Assembly: GCF_000143415.4 (NCBI RefSeq)
Contig: NW_003314370.1
Span: 489,517-553,516 of the forward strand
Direction: 5' to 3'
Source of the DNA: Selaginella moellendorffii
Taxonomy: Eukaryota > Streptophyta > Lycopodiopsida > Selaginellales > Selaginellaceae
Length of the DNA: 64,000 nt
Position 1 is the first letter of the stretch. Every line of letters begins with the position of its first letter. The translations under genes and the position numbers were made by a program. This document shows, piece by piece, positions 21,672-31,681 of this stretch. The notes beneath the pieces are model-generated. The model saw only the letters and a list, made by a program, of their open reading frames with translations. It was not told where the DNA came from and ran no database searches.

Positions 21672-23446
21672 TTAGTTGTAGTACAGTCGGAGTTTTGGTT
21701 GAGTTTGGCACTCGACGTCCCAAACCATGCCTAAACCCTGAGGTTTTTCCCTGAATTTCTGTGTCTCTGGCAACACTCCCTTGCAAGGATTCATCTGGGA
21801 AAGATAGAAGTAGCAAAGTATTAGAAGTTAGAAAGAACTTCTACTAAAACTTACATATCGCCCGAGTGGGAACTCTGCTTTCACGTAATCGTGACCAACA
21901 AACTTCTGGTTCCAGAGCAAATCGTGAGAATAATATTTCCTGAAAAACGAAAAAACAAATCAGAGCATATCTGCGATTTAAAAACTTAAACTCGTACTCT
22001 GGTTGCTTGATGACGATCTCTGAGCCATCTTCTTCATCGGCTTCAATATGTCCCCAAACAGTACCTCTAAAGTGATATGCCGGATAATGTTCCAATCCCA
22101 GTGTAAATCTCGTCACCGGAGTCTCAGACACGGGAATGCCCATGAATCTCTTCTCATTGTTTTCCTGATCAGAAATTTAATTAATATCAATTAATAAGAA
22201 AAACTCCATAAAATTCTAGTAAGGAGACCAACCTTTCGTATGTCATGCTTGCAAGGATCGACCACATCCTTGAGGCTGTACTTAATTGTATGCTCCAGGG
22301 GCTCGAAAGGATTATAATCTGGACGTGGAAAATCTCTCAAAATCATCTGCTTGTTGGCTATCGAACAGTATTGATACTGGTACCATCCTGCAAATTGGCA
22401 AATGAATGAATTAACTGAAAGCTTAAGATTTCTTACTGAGCTTGTCCTTGATGTAATCCGGAGACATTCCATTCAGCTCGTCCTCGATCTGCCTCTGTAT
22501 GGGCTCGAAAACTTGCATTCTCCACTTCTCATACAAGATCGCAAGCTTCTTGACATTCTTCTCGTCAACCAGCTCGATCATATCGCCCATTTGCCGCAGT
22601 ATGTGTCCCTTTTTGTACTCCGAGCCTCTGGAATACGATCGATACATCTTTTCAAACTTGATCTCGTCTTTCCTCCTCTTGCGCTCCTTGATCCTCTCGA
22701 CCAGCTTTTCCAGGGAAAAACAACGCAAACAATCAGCCAAAGAATCTCGCGAGAGCAACTTCAGAAGAGTTTACCTTAGAAACATTCTCACAAGAAAGAT
22801 TTAGGTTCCAACCTCCTTCTCCTCGGGTGAGTAGCACAGGAAATTCTCAACAGGTGTGTTCCTGAGCTTGTATCCGACTTGCTCACAATACCATCCTCGC
22901 CTAACTTTGTAGCCACGAACCTTATATTTCCTCTGCATGGATGATCACGTATCAATTCTTATGTAAAATCGTAAGATCGAGACTTACACGTTTCTTCCTG
23001 ACCCGAGGAACCAGCTTTGAATCCGGCGGCGGCTTTGGAGCATGAACAACACTCCTGGGTGCGGGACAGCCTCGGATCCAGCGCAGGGGTTTGAAGAAAT
23101 CCAGAAATGCATCAGGCTTGGTCATGGTGATCTGGCCTTGGGGATTTGGCTCCTCCTCTTCATCCGCTTGCTTGGCCAACTTTGGGCGGAAGAACCCGAT
23201 ATACGAGAGTGGCTTGCATGGCGAGATCTCCCCCGGCACAACGGGAAGGTCGTGCGGGAGCCGCTTCTTCTTGTTCTTGCGGTATTTCTTCACCTTGGCT
23301 TGATCCAGGTGGTCGTCCAGCGGCGAAGCGGGCCGCCTCCTCTCCTTGTTGCGTGGGATCTCCACCTTTCTCCATGGAACTGGGAAGCGCTCCTTCTTGG
23401 AGTAGCGTTTCTTTGGCGGAGGAGCTCCCCAATTGTCCCAGGCCAT
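21672..23446 (-). CDS. Conserved-looking multi-exon protein of unknown function
   Basis: Starts MAWDNWGAPPPKKRYSKKERF (ATG 23444-23446) and ends ...TQPKLRLYYN with TAA at 21672-21674. The first exon is very basic and proline-rich (KKYRKNKKKRLPHDLP). Later exons contain RGYKVRRGWYCEQVGYKLRN, a long charged helix (LVERIKERKRRKDEIKFEKMY...IELVDEKNVKKLAILYEKW), GWYQYQYCSIANKQMILRDFPRPDYNPFEP, and RFTLGLEHYPAYHFRGTVWGHIEADEEDGSEI. Splice sites are clean and the sequence reads as strongly constrained, so it is a real gene, but I do not recognise the family. There is no transit peptide or membrane span; the charge suggests association with RNA, ribosomes or a large complex (inference only). Confidence 0.8.
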
Positions 23447-23650
23447 GGCTAGAAATCTCTTTTGCAAGACAATAGAGATGGAGATTGAGAATGAGAGAGA
23501 GCAAACCCAAGAAAAAAGGAGGAGAACAATGGTGGAAAATTTGCGCGCGCTTGCTGCTTGAGCCGGCCGGCTTTCCTACCACCGTTTTCCACCTGTATGG
23601 TTTGCCACGTGGAATAGTATCTTTTTTTAAAAAAAGTTTGAAAAAGTACA

Positions 23651-23815
23651 ACATAGCTGAAGGTACAAAGGATGATAGATTTGAAAAGAAATTATAACAT
23701 AGTTGAAGGTACAAAGGATGATAGATTTGAAAACAAACTATAACATGGCTGAAGGTGATAGATTTGGGAAACAGACTATAGTCTATACTTGAAGTTACAA
23801 AGGATGATAGATTTA
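23651..23815. repeat. 46-bp imperfect tandem repeat, about 3.5 units
   Basis: Units begin at 23651, 23697 and 23743, each carrying ACATAGCTGAAGGTACAAAG / GATGATAGATTTGAAAA. The third has an internal deletion and a fourth is partial (ACTTGAAGTTACAAAG... from about 23788). The array ends at the stop codon of the small gene at 23817, so it forms its 3' flank. Confidence 0.85.
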
Positions 23816-23816
23816 A

Positions 23817-24041
23817 TCACGGGTAGGTATATGGTAGCGGGGGGTGTTTGCATAGCTCGAACTGCTTCTTGAAGAAGTCTGGCTCGGTTGGCGCGATGAG
23901 ATCCATGATCTCCATCATATCTGGAGGCTGCCCTAGCAGCTCGGCGTAGATCATCGCCCTCACGTATTGGCCCTTGGAAGCATAGAAATATGCGTTCGTC
24001 CGCCACTCTTTCTTTTGCTTTTGGCTTGGAGACTTTTCCAT
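23817..24041 (-). CDS. Small 74-residue protein, unknown function
   Basis: Intronless frame from ATG 24039-24041 to TGA 23817-23819. It begins MEKSPSQKQKKEW and contains TNAYFYASKGQYVRAMIYAELL, a probable helical hairpin, then DLIAPTEPDFFKKQFELCKH and a Pro/Tyr tail. An in-frame upstream extension to 24107 exists, but the MEK start directly downstream of AAACCCTAG (24050-24058) is more natural. The composition is protein-like, not random. I do not recognise a family. It may be a subunit-like or adaptor microprotein, or a remnant of a larger gene. Confidence 0.55.
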   Translation of the reverse strand: MEKSPSQKQKKEWRTNAYFYASKGQYVRAMIYAELLGQPPDMMEIMDLIAPTEPDFFKKQFELCKHPPLPYTYP

Positions 24042-24623
24042 GTGTAAGTAAACCCTAGAACTTAGTTCTACCTTTATAGTAAAGCAACCAAAAGGCTCGC
24101 TAAACAAAGGACGGTCCTTTTGGCTTTAGTTGATGTAGTTTACATAAATAAACTTTGTCAAGTAAAAATACAAGGAATCAAAGAAGAACTTCTAGAAAAG
24201 TCTTGAATTCTTTTCTATCAAGGAAGAGGTAAATAAAGTCAATCAATAAAAAGTTGTAAATTAAAAAAGGACCTCGTTGTCAAAACAAGCAACGAAGACG
24301 TATCGATAGATTTGCTGGAACTGGCATATTTCTTCCTCGTGACACGACACGAAGAGGCGAATATCCTCTCCTTGGAAGAGGCACAAGATAAGATATGGCC
24401 ATGGTGTGGCTGTGAGTGACAGCAAGCTTGGAGTAGTTTTAACCCCAGGTACATTTCTTGGTAGATTTATTTACTACTTTTACCCAATATGATTTCATTG
24501 TTCTAGGGTTGATTGGAGGCTCCGGCTTATCCGCTTCGTCGGGGAGAGCAGTGCTAGGGTTGCGCGATTCGCAGGGCGGGGATTGTTTCTCACGAATTCG
24601 GGGATCGTCTCTATCGCGGCGCC
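24042..24623. promoter_or_regulatory. Divergent intergenic region, 74-aa gene / AKR2
   Basis: 582 bp with no gene. It contains an AAACCCTAG box (24050-24058), a perfect TTCTAGAA heat-shock-element core at 24190-24197 followed by further GAA/TTC triplets to about 24218, and two CTAGGGTT boxes (about 24504 and 24555) near the AKR2 start. The factor assignments are inferred from motif shape only. Confidence 0.4.
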
Positions 24624-26041
24624 ATGGCGTCGGCTCCAGCAGGTCGGGGTTTCGCGCATAGATTAGGTCAATTTCTCACTCGGCATTGCTTTGCGATTCG
24701 CAGAAAAGGCCGCGGATGACAAGAAATCCGAGTCCTCCTCATCGCAGGCGGATTTTAACGCTTTCGACATGTCGGCGATGACGAGCTTGTTGAATGTAAG
24801 CTTTAGTTCTTTCTAGATACTGTTTTGCTAGAAAGTTTCTTGAACTGCACTCTTTTTCTTTTTTTTGCCAGGATCCAAGCATCAAAGACATGGCGGAGCA
24901 AATTGCCAAGGATCCGGCATTCAATCGCATGGCACAGCAACTATCCGAGAGCGTCCAGACCGCCGGAGACGGTGTTCCACAGCTCGACACGAATCAATAC
25001 TTCCAGGCAATGCAGCAAGTTATGCAAAACCCACAGTTCATGAGCATGGCGGAGCGCCTTGGCAATGCTCTCATGCAGGTAGTGTTTGGAAGCTCTATTG
25101 TCTCAAGCTTTTGTTTCTCTGTTTTCCAGGATCCATCCATGGCAGCAATGCTCCAGAACATGACTAATCCAGCTCATAAGGAGCAACTCGAGGCACGCAT
25201 GTCGCAAATCAGAGAGGATCCCGCTTTGAAGCCAGTTCTCGACGAGATCGAGCAAGGAGGCCCAGCAGCTATGATGAAGTACGATCCTCTTTATCTGATT
25301 CTCTCTCACTCGTGCAAGTGACTGACTTTTGTGATGTGAACTTTTGCCAGGTACTGGAATGATCCCGATGTTCTTAACAAGCTAGGACGGGCAATGGGAG
25401 TAGGGGGTCCGCAGCACTTTGGCTTGCCAAGGGAGGAAGTCGAAGAAGCGGAGGCCGAGGGCGAGGGCGAGGAAGAGGAGGAACTGACGCTTCATCACAC
25501 CGCTAGCACTGGCGACATTGAGGTACCTGAGTTTTCTCTATGTAATTTTGTTTTTCTCATGCTCTTCATGCCAGGGGTTGAAAGTTCTTCTAGCGGACGG
25601 TGCAAACAAGGATGAGAAAGACTCGGAAGGGAGAACAGCACTTCATTTTGCTTGTGGATACGGAGAGGTAAGCAAATAGATTGAGTTGATTTCCTCCTCC
25701 ACGACTCATCTGTCATCTCTTTCCAGTTGAAATGCGCGGAAGCTCTTCTCGAGGCTGGGGCGTTCGTGGACTCGGTGGACAAGAACAACAACACTCCATT
25801 GCATTACGCTGGTGGCTACGGCCGGAAGGAATGCGTGGAGCTGCTATTGAAGAACGGAGCGGCCGTGTACGTGTCTCGAAAGCCTCTTCGTTCTTTCGCG
25901 CTTGGATTGGACTAACTTTTCCTTGTTCCTTGTTCCAACAGGACTGTAAGAAACATGGACAGCAAAACTCCAATGGACGTTGCCAAGCTCAACAATCAGG
26001 ACGAGATCGTCCAGCTCTTGCAAAACGACGTTTTCCTCTGA
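24624..26041 (+). CDS. AKR2: AKR2-type ankyrin protein, chaperone for organelle outer-membrane proteins
   Basis: Starts [14 protein letters not shown] (exon 1 is only 19 nt, 24624-24642, spliced in frame) and ends ...[15 protein letters not shown] 26039-26041. The order is a low-complexity acidic/Ser start; two STI1/Sti1-like blocks ([49 protein letters not shown]); [16 protein letters not shown]; an acidic stretch ([14 protein letters not shown]); then ankyrin repeats [41 protein letters not shown] and [17 protein letters not shown]. This is the complete AKR2 architecture. AKR2 binds transmembrane segments of chloroplast and peroxisome outer-membrane proteins in the cytosol. The membrane-anchored APX3 is a known AKR2 client in Arabidopsis, and this window also encodes an anchored APX. 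Confidence 0.93.
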
Positions 26042-26271
26042 GAGAAATCGGAATCACAAGGCGAGAAGAACGAATTCGTTGGGGATTGTGTGAAAACTAT
26101 ACTTGAAGGCGTAGAAGTTCCTGGTGTTGGATTTTTCCTCTTATCATTATAGCTACAAAGAAAACCTTTTAAACTCCACAGCATCGCTACAAACATAGCT
26201 TTTCCTTTTGGTATAAAACTTCCTCCCAGTGAGGAAAAGAATCAAAGAAGTTCTTCCAGAGTGCTTCTTCG

Positions 26272-26646
26272 CTATGACGATCGAACTCTCTTGTGACCCA
26301 CCGCTCCAGCGGCAGCGGCGGGAGAATCCATGGCTTTCGCGGTCGCTGGCGGTGGGATGGAATCGCCCTCTTGCGAATTCTCGAAAGACTTGACGAACGA
26401 GGAGGAGATGGTGGAGTACAGGCTCACGACCTGGCCGATGTTCTTGTTGAGCTCCTTGATGAGCACCACGTTCCTGGACAGGCTCTCGGGGACCTTGGAT
26501 TCCTGGTTCTGGTTGATCTCGTTGATGAGGAGCCGGTTGTGATCGAGCAGGAATTGGACCTGGCTAAATCCCCGCTCGAACGCCGCCCACATCTTCCTGT
26601 CCACTGGCGGCGCCTTTGCTGGCGCCGACGATGCGTCGGCTTCCAT
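26272..26646 (-). CDS. ELF4-like (EARLY FLOWERING 4 family) clock protein
   Basis: Intronless, 124 aa. The core MWAAFERGFSQVQFLLDHNR, LLINEINQNQESKVPESLSR and NVVLIKELNKNIGQVVSLYS is the ELF4 domain, a helical hairpin that dimerises. ELF4 joins ELF3 and LUX in the evening complex that represses morning clock genes; ELF4-like paralogues are also common. The N-terminus (MEADASSAPAKAPPVDRK) and the Ala/Pro-rich, basic C-terminus (GHKRVRSS) are short extensions. It diverges from the ATP synthase OSCP gene, with starts 229 bp apart. Confidence 0.93.
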   Translation of the reverse strand: MEADASSAPAKAPPVDRKMWAAFERGFSQVQFLLDHNRLLINEINQNQESKVPESLSRNVVLIKELNKNIGQVVSLYSTISSSFVKSFENSQEGDSIPPPATAKAMDSPAAAAGAVGHKRVRSS

Positions 26647-26874
26647 GGAAAATCTTTGCGCTCGCGAGAGATTTTGGGAGAGGCGCGATCATTCCTGGAA
26701 AGAATCCCACTCACGAATTGTGAGATCGATGGAGGAGCTGGGAGGGGAGAGATTTGCTACTTACCACCACTGGCGCGCATGGATTCATCGTCTCCGCTCG
26801 AAATATTTCACTTTGCCCTAGCTAGGTAGAGAGCGAAGAACTGAGTTAGGGTTTCTTCTACCTAGAGCGATCCA

Positions 26875-27976
26875 ATGCGGCGAGCGGCGGGGGCGCTGCG
26901 CGGGGCGTGGGCGATTCTCGCGCGACAGGAGGAGCGAGCAGCGCCTCTAGCGACTCGATTCTTGTCGCAGGTCGCGAGTGTCAACAGATCGCCTCTTGTT
27001 CGTCCGGCACTCCTTTTCTCTCGCCGGGTAAGCTACCTTTTCTTTCTTGCCGCTCGAGCTAATGTAGATTGCGATTGCTAGGATGCGAGGGATTTCGCTG
27101 ATAAAGCCAAGGAGGATTTGCCTCCTCTACCTCCTCCTGTGAAGGTAAGGAAGATTTTTTCTTTCTCTCTTTTGGGCTTGCATGAAGGGCTGGTGTTTTT
27201 CTCTTTTTCTTTCTTGTAGATGCCGAAACTCTTGAGTGGTGTTCATGGCAACTACGCTGCTTCCTTGTATGTGACCGCTGTGAGGGCCGAGGCTACCGAC
27301 CAAGTGGACTCTGAAATGCGGGCGATCGCAGCCGCGGTCGCGCAGTCCCCCGAGTTTCAAGCTTTCGCGGAGGATATCTTCATGAAGAGGGAAGACCGCA
27401 TTGAGACCGTGAAGAAAGTCTTTGGTGACTCCAATCTACATACGATTACCATGAACTTTCTAAGTAAGTTTGCCTTTTTTTCTCTCGTCTTTTCTGATTG
27501 TGGTTGTTTGAGCAGCAATCTTAGCTGAGGATGGCCAGTTCAAACTCTTTCCAAGGATCGCGAAATCGTTTGCCGAGGTGATGGACGCTCACAGGGGGCG
27601 TATACGCACGCTTATCACCACAGCAGATGTACGTACTAGTGAAGCCTGGTTGCTGGCATTAACATTTACGTGGTTTTTCGTTTCTCTCCTCTTTCAGGAG
27701 CCCTCATCCTCCGATTTGGATTATATAAAGAAGAATGTGGTGGACACGATGCTAGAGCCTGGACAAACTGCGATCATTGAGACAAAGGTATGCGCGATTC
27801 CCTCTTGCTAATGCGCTCTTACCGGTTAGCTACTTTTTTGGGCTTAGATCAACGAGGACATCATAGGGGGCTGTATCGTGGAGGTCGGGGACAAGCTCGT
27901 GGACATGTCCATCGGCAAGAGAATAGTGCAGATCGAAAAGGTTTTGCTCGAGTCCCTCTCGCAAATGGATGCGTGA
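26875..27976 (+). CDS. Mitochondrial ATP synthase OSCP (delta/O) subunit
   Basis: Multi-exon gene; ATG 26875 gives an Arg/Ala-rich mitochondrial presequence (MRRAAGALRGAWAILARQ), stop TGA 27974-27976. The mature part includes VHGNYAASLYVTAVRAEATD (GxYAxALyxxA motif of OSCP), REDRIETVKKVFGD, NFLTILAEDGQFKLFPRIAK, AHRGRIRTLITTAD, and the C-terminal beta hairpin INEDIIGGCIVEVGDKLVDMSIGKRI. OSCP links the peripheral stalk to the top of F1. Short GT-AG introns (e.g. 27798-27847) keep the frame. A TTAGGGTTT telo-box lies at 26846-26854, just upstream, a feature frequent in plant housekeeping promoters. Confidence 0.94.
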
Positions 27977-28368
27977 GGTGGGATCAAGAACTCGAAGAGA
28001 CTCTTGGAATAATTTAGCAAAAAGCGAAAGGTGTGTGACAATAAGCTGATATTGATGACAACCACGGTGGTGTTGCAGACCAAGCGTAAATCTCATGTAC
28101 AAGTATCAGAAAAGAGGACCGATTGCTACTTTCGCTTCGTGATTCACGAGTTTGTTTGTGAGTGCAGGACAATAGTCGTTCTCGAACATGTGCCAGTTTT
28201 TGCTCTGCAATGGGACCAAGTAGGTTCTTAAATTCTACTTCCTTTTTTTGTTCTACCCCGTTTGAATGCAGGCAAAAGACAAATTTCTTTCCTCTCTGGA
28301 AAGTATGCTCGCAAGCAGGTACGGGGATTCGTGCGGTTTTATAAGCCTGTAGCGCGAAAAAGATCTCT

Positions 28369-28871
28369 TTATTCGCGATTCTTCCTAAGCTTCTCCGAAG
28401 AGGTATCCGAACTAAAGCAGCCTTGATCCTTACAGAAGTTTGGTACGGATAAACTCGAGCTCCACGATGTTGGGCTGCTGCTCCGGCTGGAAGAAGAATC
28501 GGCGGGTCTGCTGCTGCTGCGCTTGGCCTCTCTCGCTCGAAAGTAGTGCGCGAAGAACTCGGTGTTGGCCTTGACGAGCTCATTCCAAACTAGCGATCCA
28601 AGCAAGAACAAGAAAAGAAGAGAAGAGGATTATCATCAAACTATTCATGGATTTTCGAGGTACCTATTTCAGCAATAGCTGGGTCTACATTCGCTTGTGC
28701 CAGAGCTTCGATGGTTTCTTCTTGATCCATATGTAGCAGCAGGCATCTCTCGATCAAGTAATGCACCTACAAATCCTAGTAAAAGGCTGCTCCAAAATTT
28801 TTAAGTCAAATTGCTACCTTGAAAATGTAGGAACTCGAGATTGTCTCTTCCGGCGGCCTGCGCGCGCTCAT
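28369..28871 (-). CDS. Small plant-specific protein with TIGR01589/A_thal_3526-type domain
   Basis: Three exons. The start is MSARRPPEETISSSYIFK (ATG 28869-28871), the next exon VHYLIERCLLLHMDQEETI...ANVDPAIAEI, and the last VWNELVKANTEFFAHYFRAR followed by a Ser-rich tail and TAA at 28369-28371. The VxxLIERCLxxxMxxEE...VWxELexxNxEFFxxY pattern is the uncharacterised plant domain TIGR01589. Its function is unknown, though members are small, probably soluble and often near 100-170 aa. The gene is tail-to-tail with OSCP. Its upstream region (to 29568) has a G-box and several W-box cores. Confidence 0.87.
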
Positions 28872-29568
28872 AGCGAGGATCAAACTGGAAATCACGAGAG
28901 ATTTCCTTCTTCCTTCTTTAAAACACTGCCGCTCTTTGCTGTTCGTGGAAATCGTGGAAAGCAAAGCTGTGCCGTTGATCGGCACCCATCAACCGTCAAC
29001 ATGTCATTCACATCTCAACCGTCGGGAGCCCGCATCCAACGCTTGAAGTCGCGGCACGCGGCGAAAGCGATATGCAATGCGGCGTGGTTTTTAAGCAACT
29101 CCCGTCCACCGTCGAACCGAGACTGCTGTCGCGCCATCCAACGGCCAGGCTTGCTAACGGATAATTTGCCATGTGACCGTCATGTGAAGTGTGCTATTTT
29201 AATGCTTCCTCGTGGGTCCACGGTCACGTGGCAGTGCTGTTGACCCAATAATATACAATGCGAACGCACGATTGTCCATTGACCATTAGAGTCAATGTTT
29301 TTCGTGGACTTAAGTCAACTAAGTCAACGTTTTGATTGAATCGTTCGAGTAAGAAGAATCGTGGTGTTCATGTACAATTGCTATGGCTATGATATTGTCA
29401 TCGTTGTCGTTCGAAGGAATCGAGGAATCAAGGAGAGAGTAGTGATCTTGGCGGTGACTGCCTCTTCTAGTCTGCCTGCTGGTTAGCTTCCCAAAAGGAG
29501 AACAGAGAAAAAGAAAGAGAGAGAGAAAAAAATTCGAGGAGAAGAGTCAGTGAGTGAGTTCTTGGGAC
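28872..29568. promoter_or_regulatory. Upstream region of the TIGR01589 gene with G-box and W-box cluster
   Basis: About 700 bp without a gene. CACGTG (29225-29230, in GGTCACGTGGCA) is followed by TTGAC/GTCAA cores at 29240, 29279, 29291, 29314 and 29323. Such G-box plus W-box clusters are typical of ABA/light or WRKY-responsive plant promoters; the assignment to the gene starting at 28871 is inferred. The segment 29450-29568 is 3' flank of KMS1. Confidence 0.4.
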
Positions 29569-31369
29569 TCAATCCTGACGAGGAGCTTGTTGTTGTTGCT
29601 CCTCTTGCTTCTCGACCGTCTCCATTTCTCGCAGCTGGCGTTGCATGAGATAGCCCTGCGCCGTGGAATTCACGATGGAAGCCAGGAATCCCATGAGTAT
29701 GACCATCACGAAGGTGTTCCAGGCGAACGCGACCATGTTTGGCTGCCCGGACTGAAAGCAACATCCATCAGTACCGAGGAACAAGACTAGATTTTGCTTC
29801 TTCAATCTTGTCAGTACCAAGGATCTTGGGGAGACTACTTACTTTCGCTTGCTGGCCGTGACGAAAGCTCTCCTGGGCACTTTGTAGAGTGGTCCTGATT
29901 CTCGGCAAGATGAAGGAGAACGTAGGCACCTTAGATAAACTCCAGGTTAGCGAGTCCAATATGAGCTCTACCAAGTGCGCGTTGCAAGCCAAGATGATGA
30001 AAATCGTCTGCCAAACAGTGCACAAATGAGATTTTCTGTTACTGTCAAGATACAGTACCTGTATGTGCGTCTTGATGACTGCCTTCCCCAATAAGGTGGC
30101 CAGGAAAAACTTCCAGAAAGGAACAAGAAAATGCCCACACATCATTCCCGCTAAATCGAACAACGGATTCGGCACCTGCGGAACGGAGCGTGAGTCGTGC
30201 CAAAAAGCAACACTAAAAAGAAATAATATAGACATACCGAAGCACAAATCAAGATCGTGAAAAATCCAAACCGCTGGATTTTCGTCACCATCCACTGCCT
30301 TACTCGCGTCAGCAAGGAATCCTTTGTGGCGGACTCATTCTCAATGTCGTCAAGAGCCTTTAGACGCTCGCCAGACAACCGAGCTGCGGACCTTCTAAGT
30401 CAGTGACACGAAACTTAAAAGCAAATGAAGTGAGGATACCTGCTCTAGAAACAAAGTAAGGCGGAAGCTCTCCAAGCGCCGTCCCAATCCCCCACAAGAC
30501 TGCCTCGGGCTGGACTTGTACCAAGACGTTGTAGAGCGGGACCATGTAACTCTCGTGCTCGGATGCAAGCCGGGGAAACTGGGGAGCTCCAATGCTCGTA
30601 CAGTCCTTGTCCGCCCATGAGGCACTCGTTCCAAAATATGGTGTGTCATATGGAGCGGACTTTAAGTCGTCGCGTCCACAGAGGGTGGCTTTGAGCGTAA
30701 ACATGGCAATGTGAGGACCAAGGTAGAGCACGAACGTGTGTAGTCCCGAGCCTGGAGAATCGCGTAAGACTTTAAGAGAGAAACCTTTTAAAAAAATCCA
30801 GGAACTTTACCGAGTCCGATCGAAGAAGCCACTCCAAGGCCGATCCACCACACAGCGAAACGAAAATATAGCCAGGCTTCCTCCATTGCCTGCGAGAGAA
30901 GAATCGAGCTTTCATGAAGAGCAGGCTTGAATGGAAGGAGAGAAATAAATACCTTCTCATACCCTCCGACCACCAGCAGTGTGCATCCCGACGCGAAGCA
31001 GAGAAAAAGGAACAAGAGAAACGTGAATCTGTGCCTCGCAGCGTAGATCCAAATCCGTCCCAGATGTTGGAGCATGGCCAGCAGGAAGAATTTCGTGGTC
31101 GTGAGCGGCTGCTTCGTGAGAACGAGCTGCTCGCGTTGTCTGGTATGCATCCTCTTCAACCGTTCTGGAAGGAACGAAGTGAAAAAAAAAACAAAAGAAA
31201 GAAGAAATCGCGAGATCGGTGTCTAAGAGCTCGAAATTTCGAGCGAGCGCGAGATCGATGAGAGCGCTGGAAAGAGCGAACGACACTTACTCATTGGATC
31301 GATCCCGATGGTGCTGGTGAAGCTGGAGCTGGCGGTGGGCGCTACCGGCGAGGAGAATTCGTCCGCCAT
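29569..31369 (-). CDS. Vacuole membrane protein 1 homologue (KMS1/KMS2 type)
   Basis: Multi-exon; proposed start [15 protein letters not shown] (ATG 31367-31369), stop TGA 29569-29571. An upstream in-frame alternative start exists at 31492. Diagnostic blocks are [14 protein letters not shown], a first TM segment, [96 protein letters not shown] and a last TM ([20 protein letters not shown]). This is the VTT/DedA-like fold of VMP1, an ER scramblase acting in autophagy and secretory-pathway integrity; Arabidopsis KMS proteins maintain ER/Golgi structure. All key blocks are present and the frame is intact. An AAACCCTAG lies at 31397-31405. Confidence 0.94.
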
Positions 31370-31681
31370 TGGGGAGGCGCGACCAATGCGCGTGACAAAC
31401 CCTAGCGCCTTGAGCAGATTAGGGCTCTTGGACGTCGGAGGGCCCGAAGTATTTCGGGGCCGGCTAAGCGCGCTTTCCAAGGTAATCGCCACTACGAATC
31501 TTAGCTAGATCCCCTTTTGCCGCATTCTCAGCATTCCTCCATGCTTGAGCTCTATCGAATCGTGCTGTTCTTCTAGCTGTTCTAGGTGAAGAGAGCTTTG
31601 CTCTCTATGTAACAAAATTGCTACTACCGCTACAAGGCTACCAGGTAAAAAAGCCTCTAGCTGCTATATTGGAGAAGAAAA

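Noticed and set aside
26293-26829. 178-codon plus-strand frame opposite ELF4-like
   Set aside because: It mirrors the ELF4-domain exon on the other strand; the minus-strand frame carries the conserved domain.
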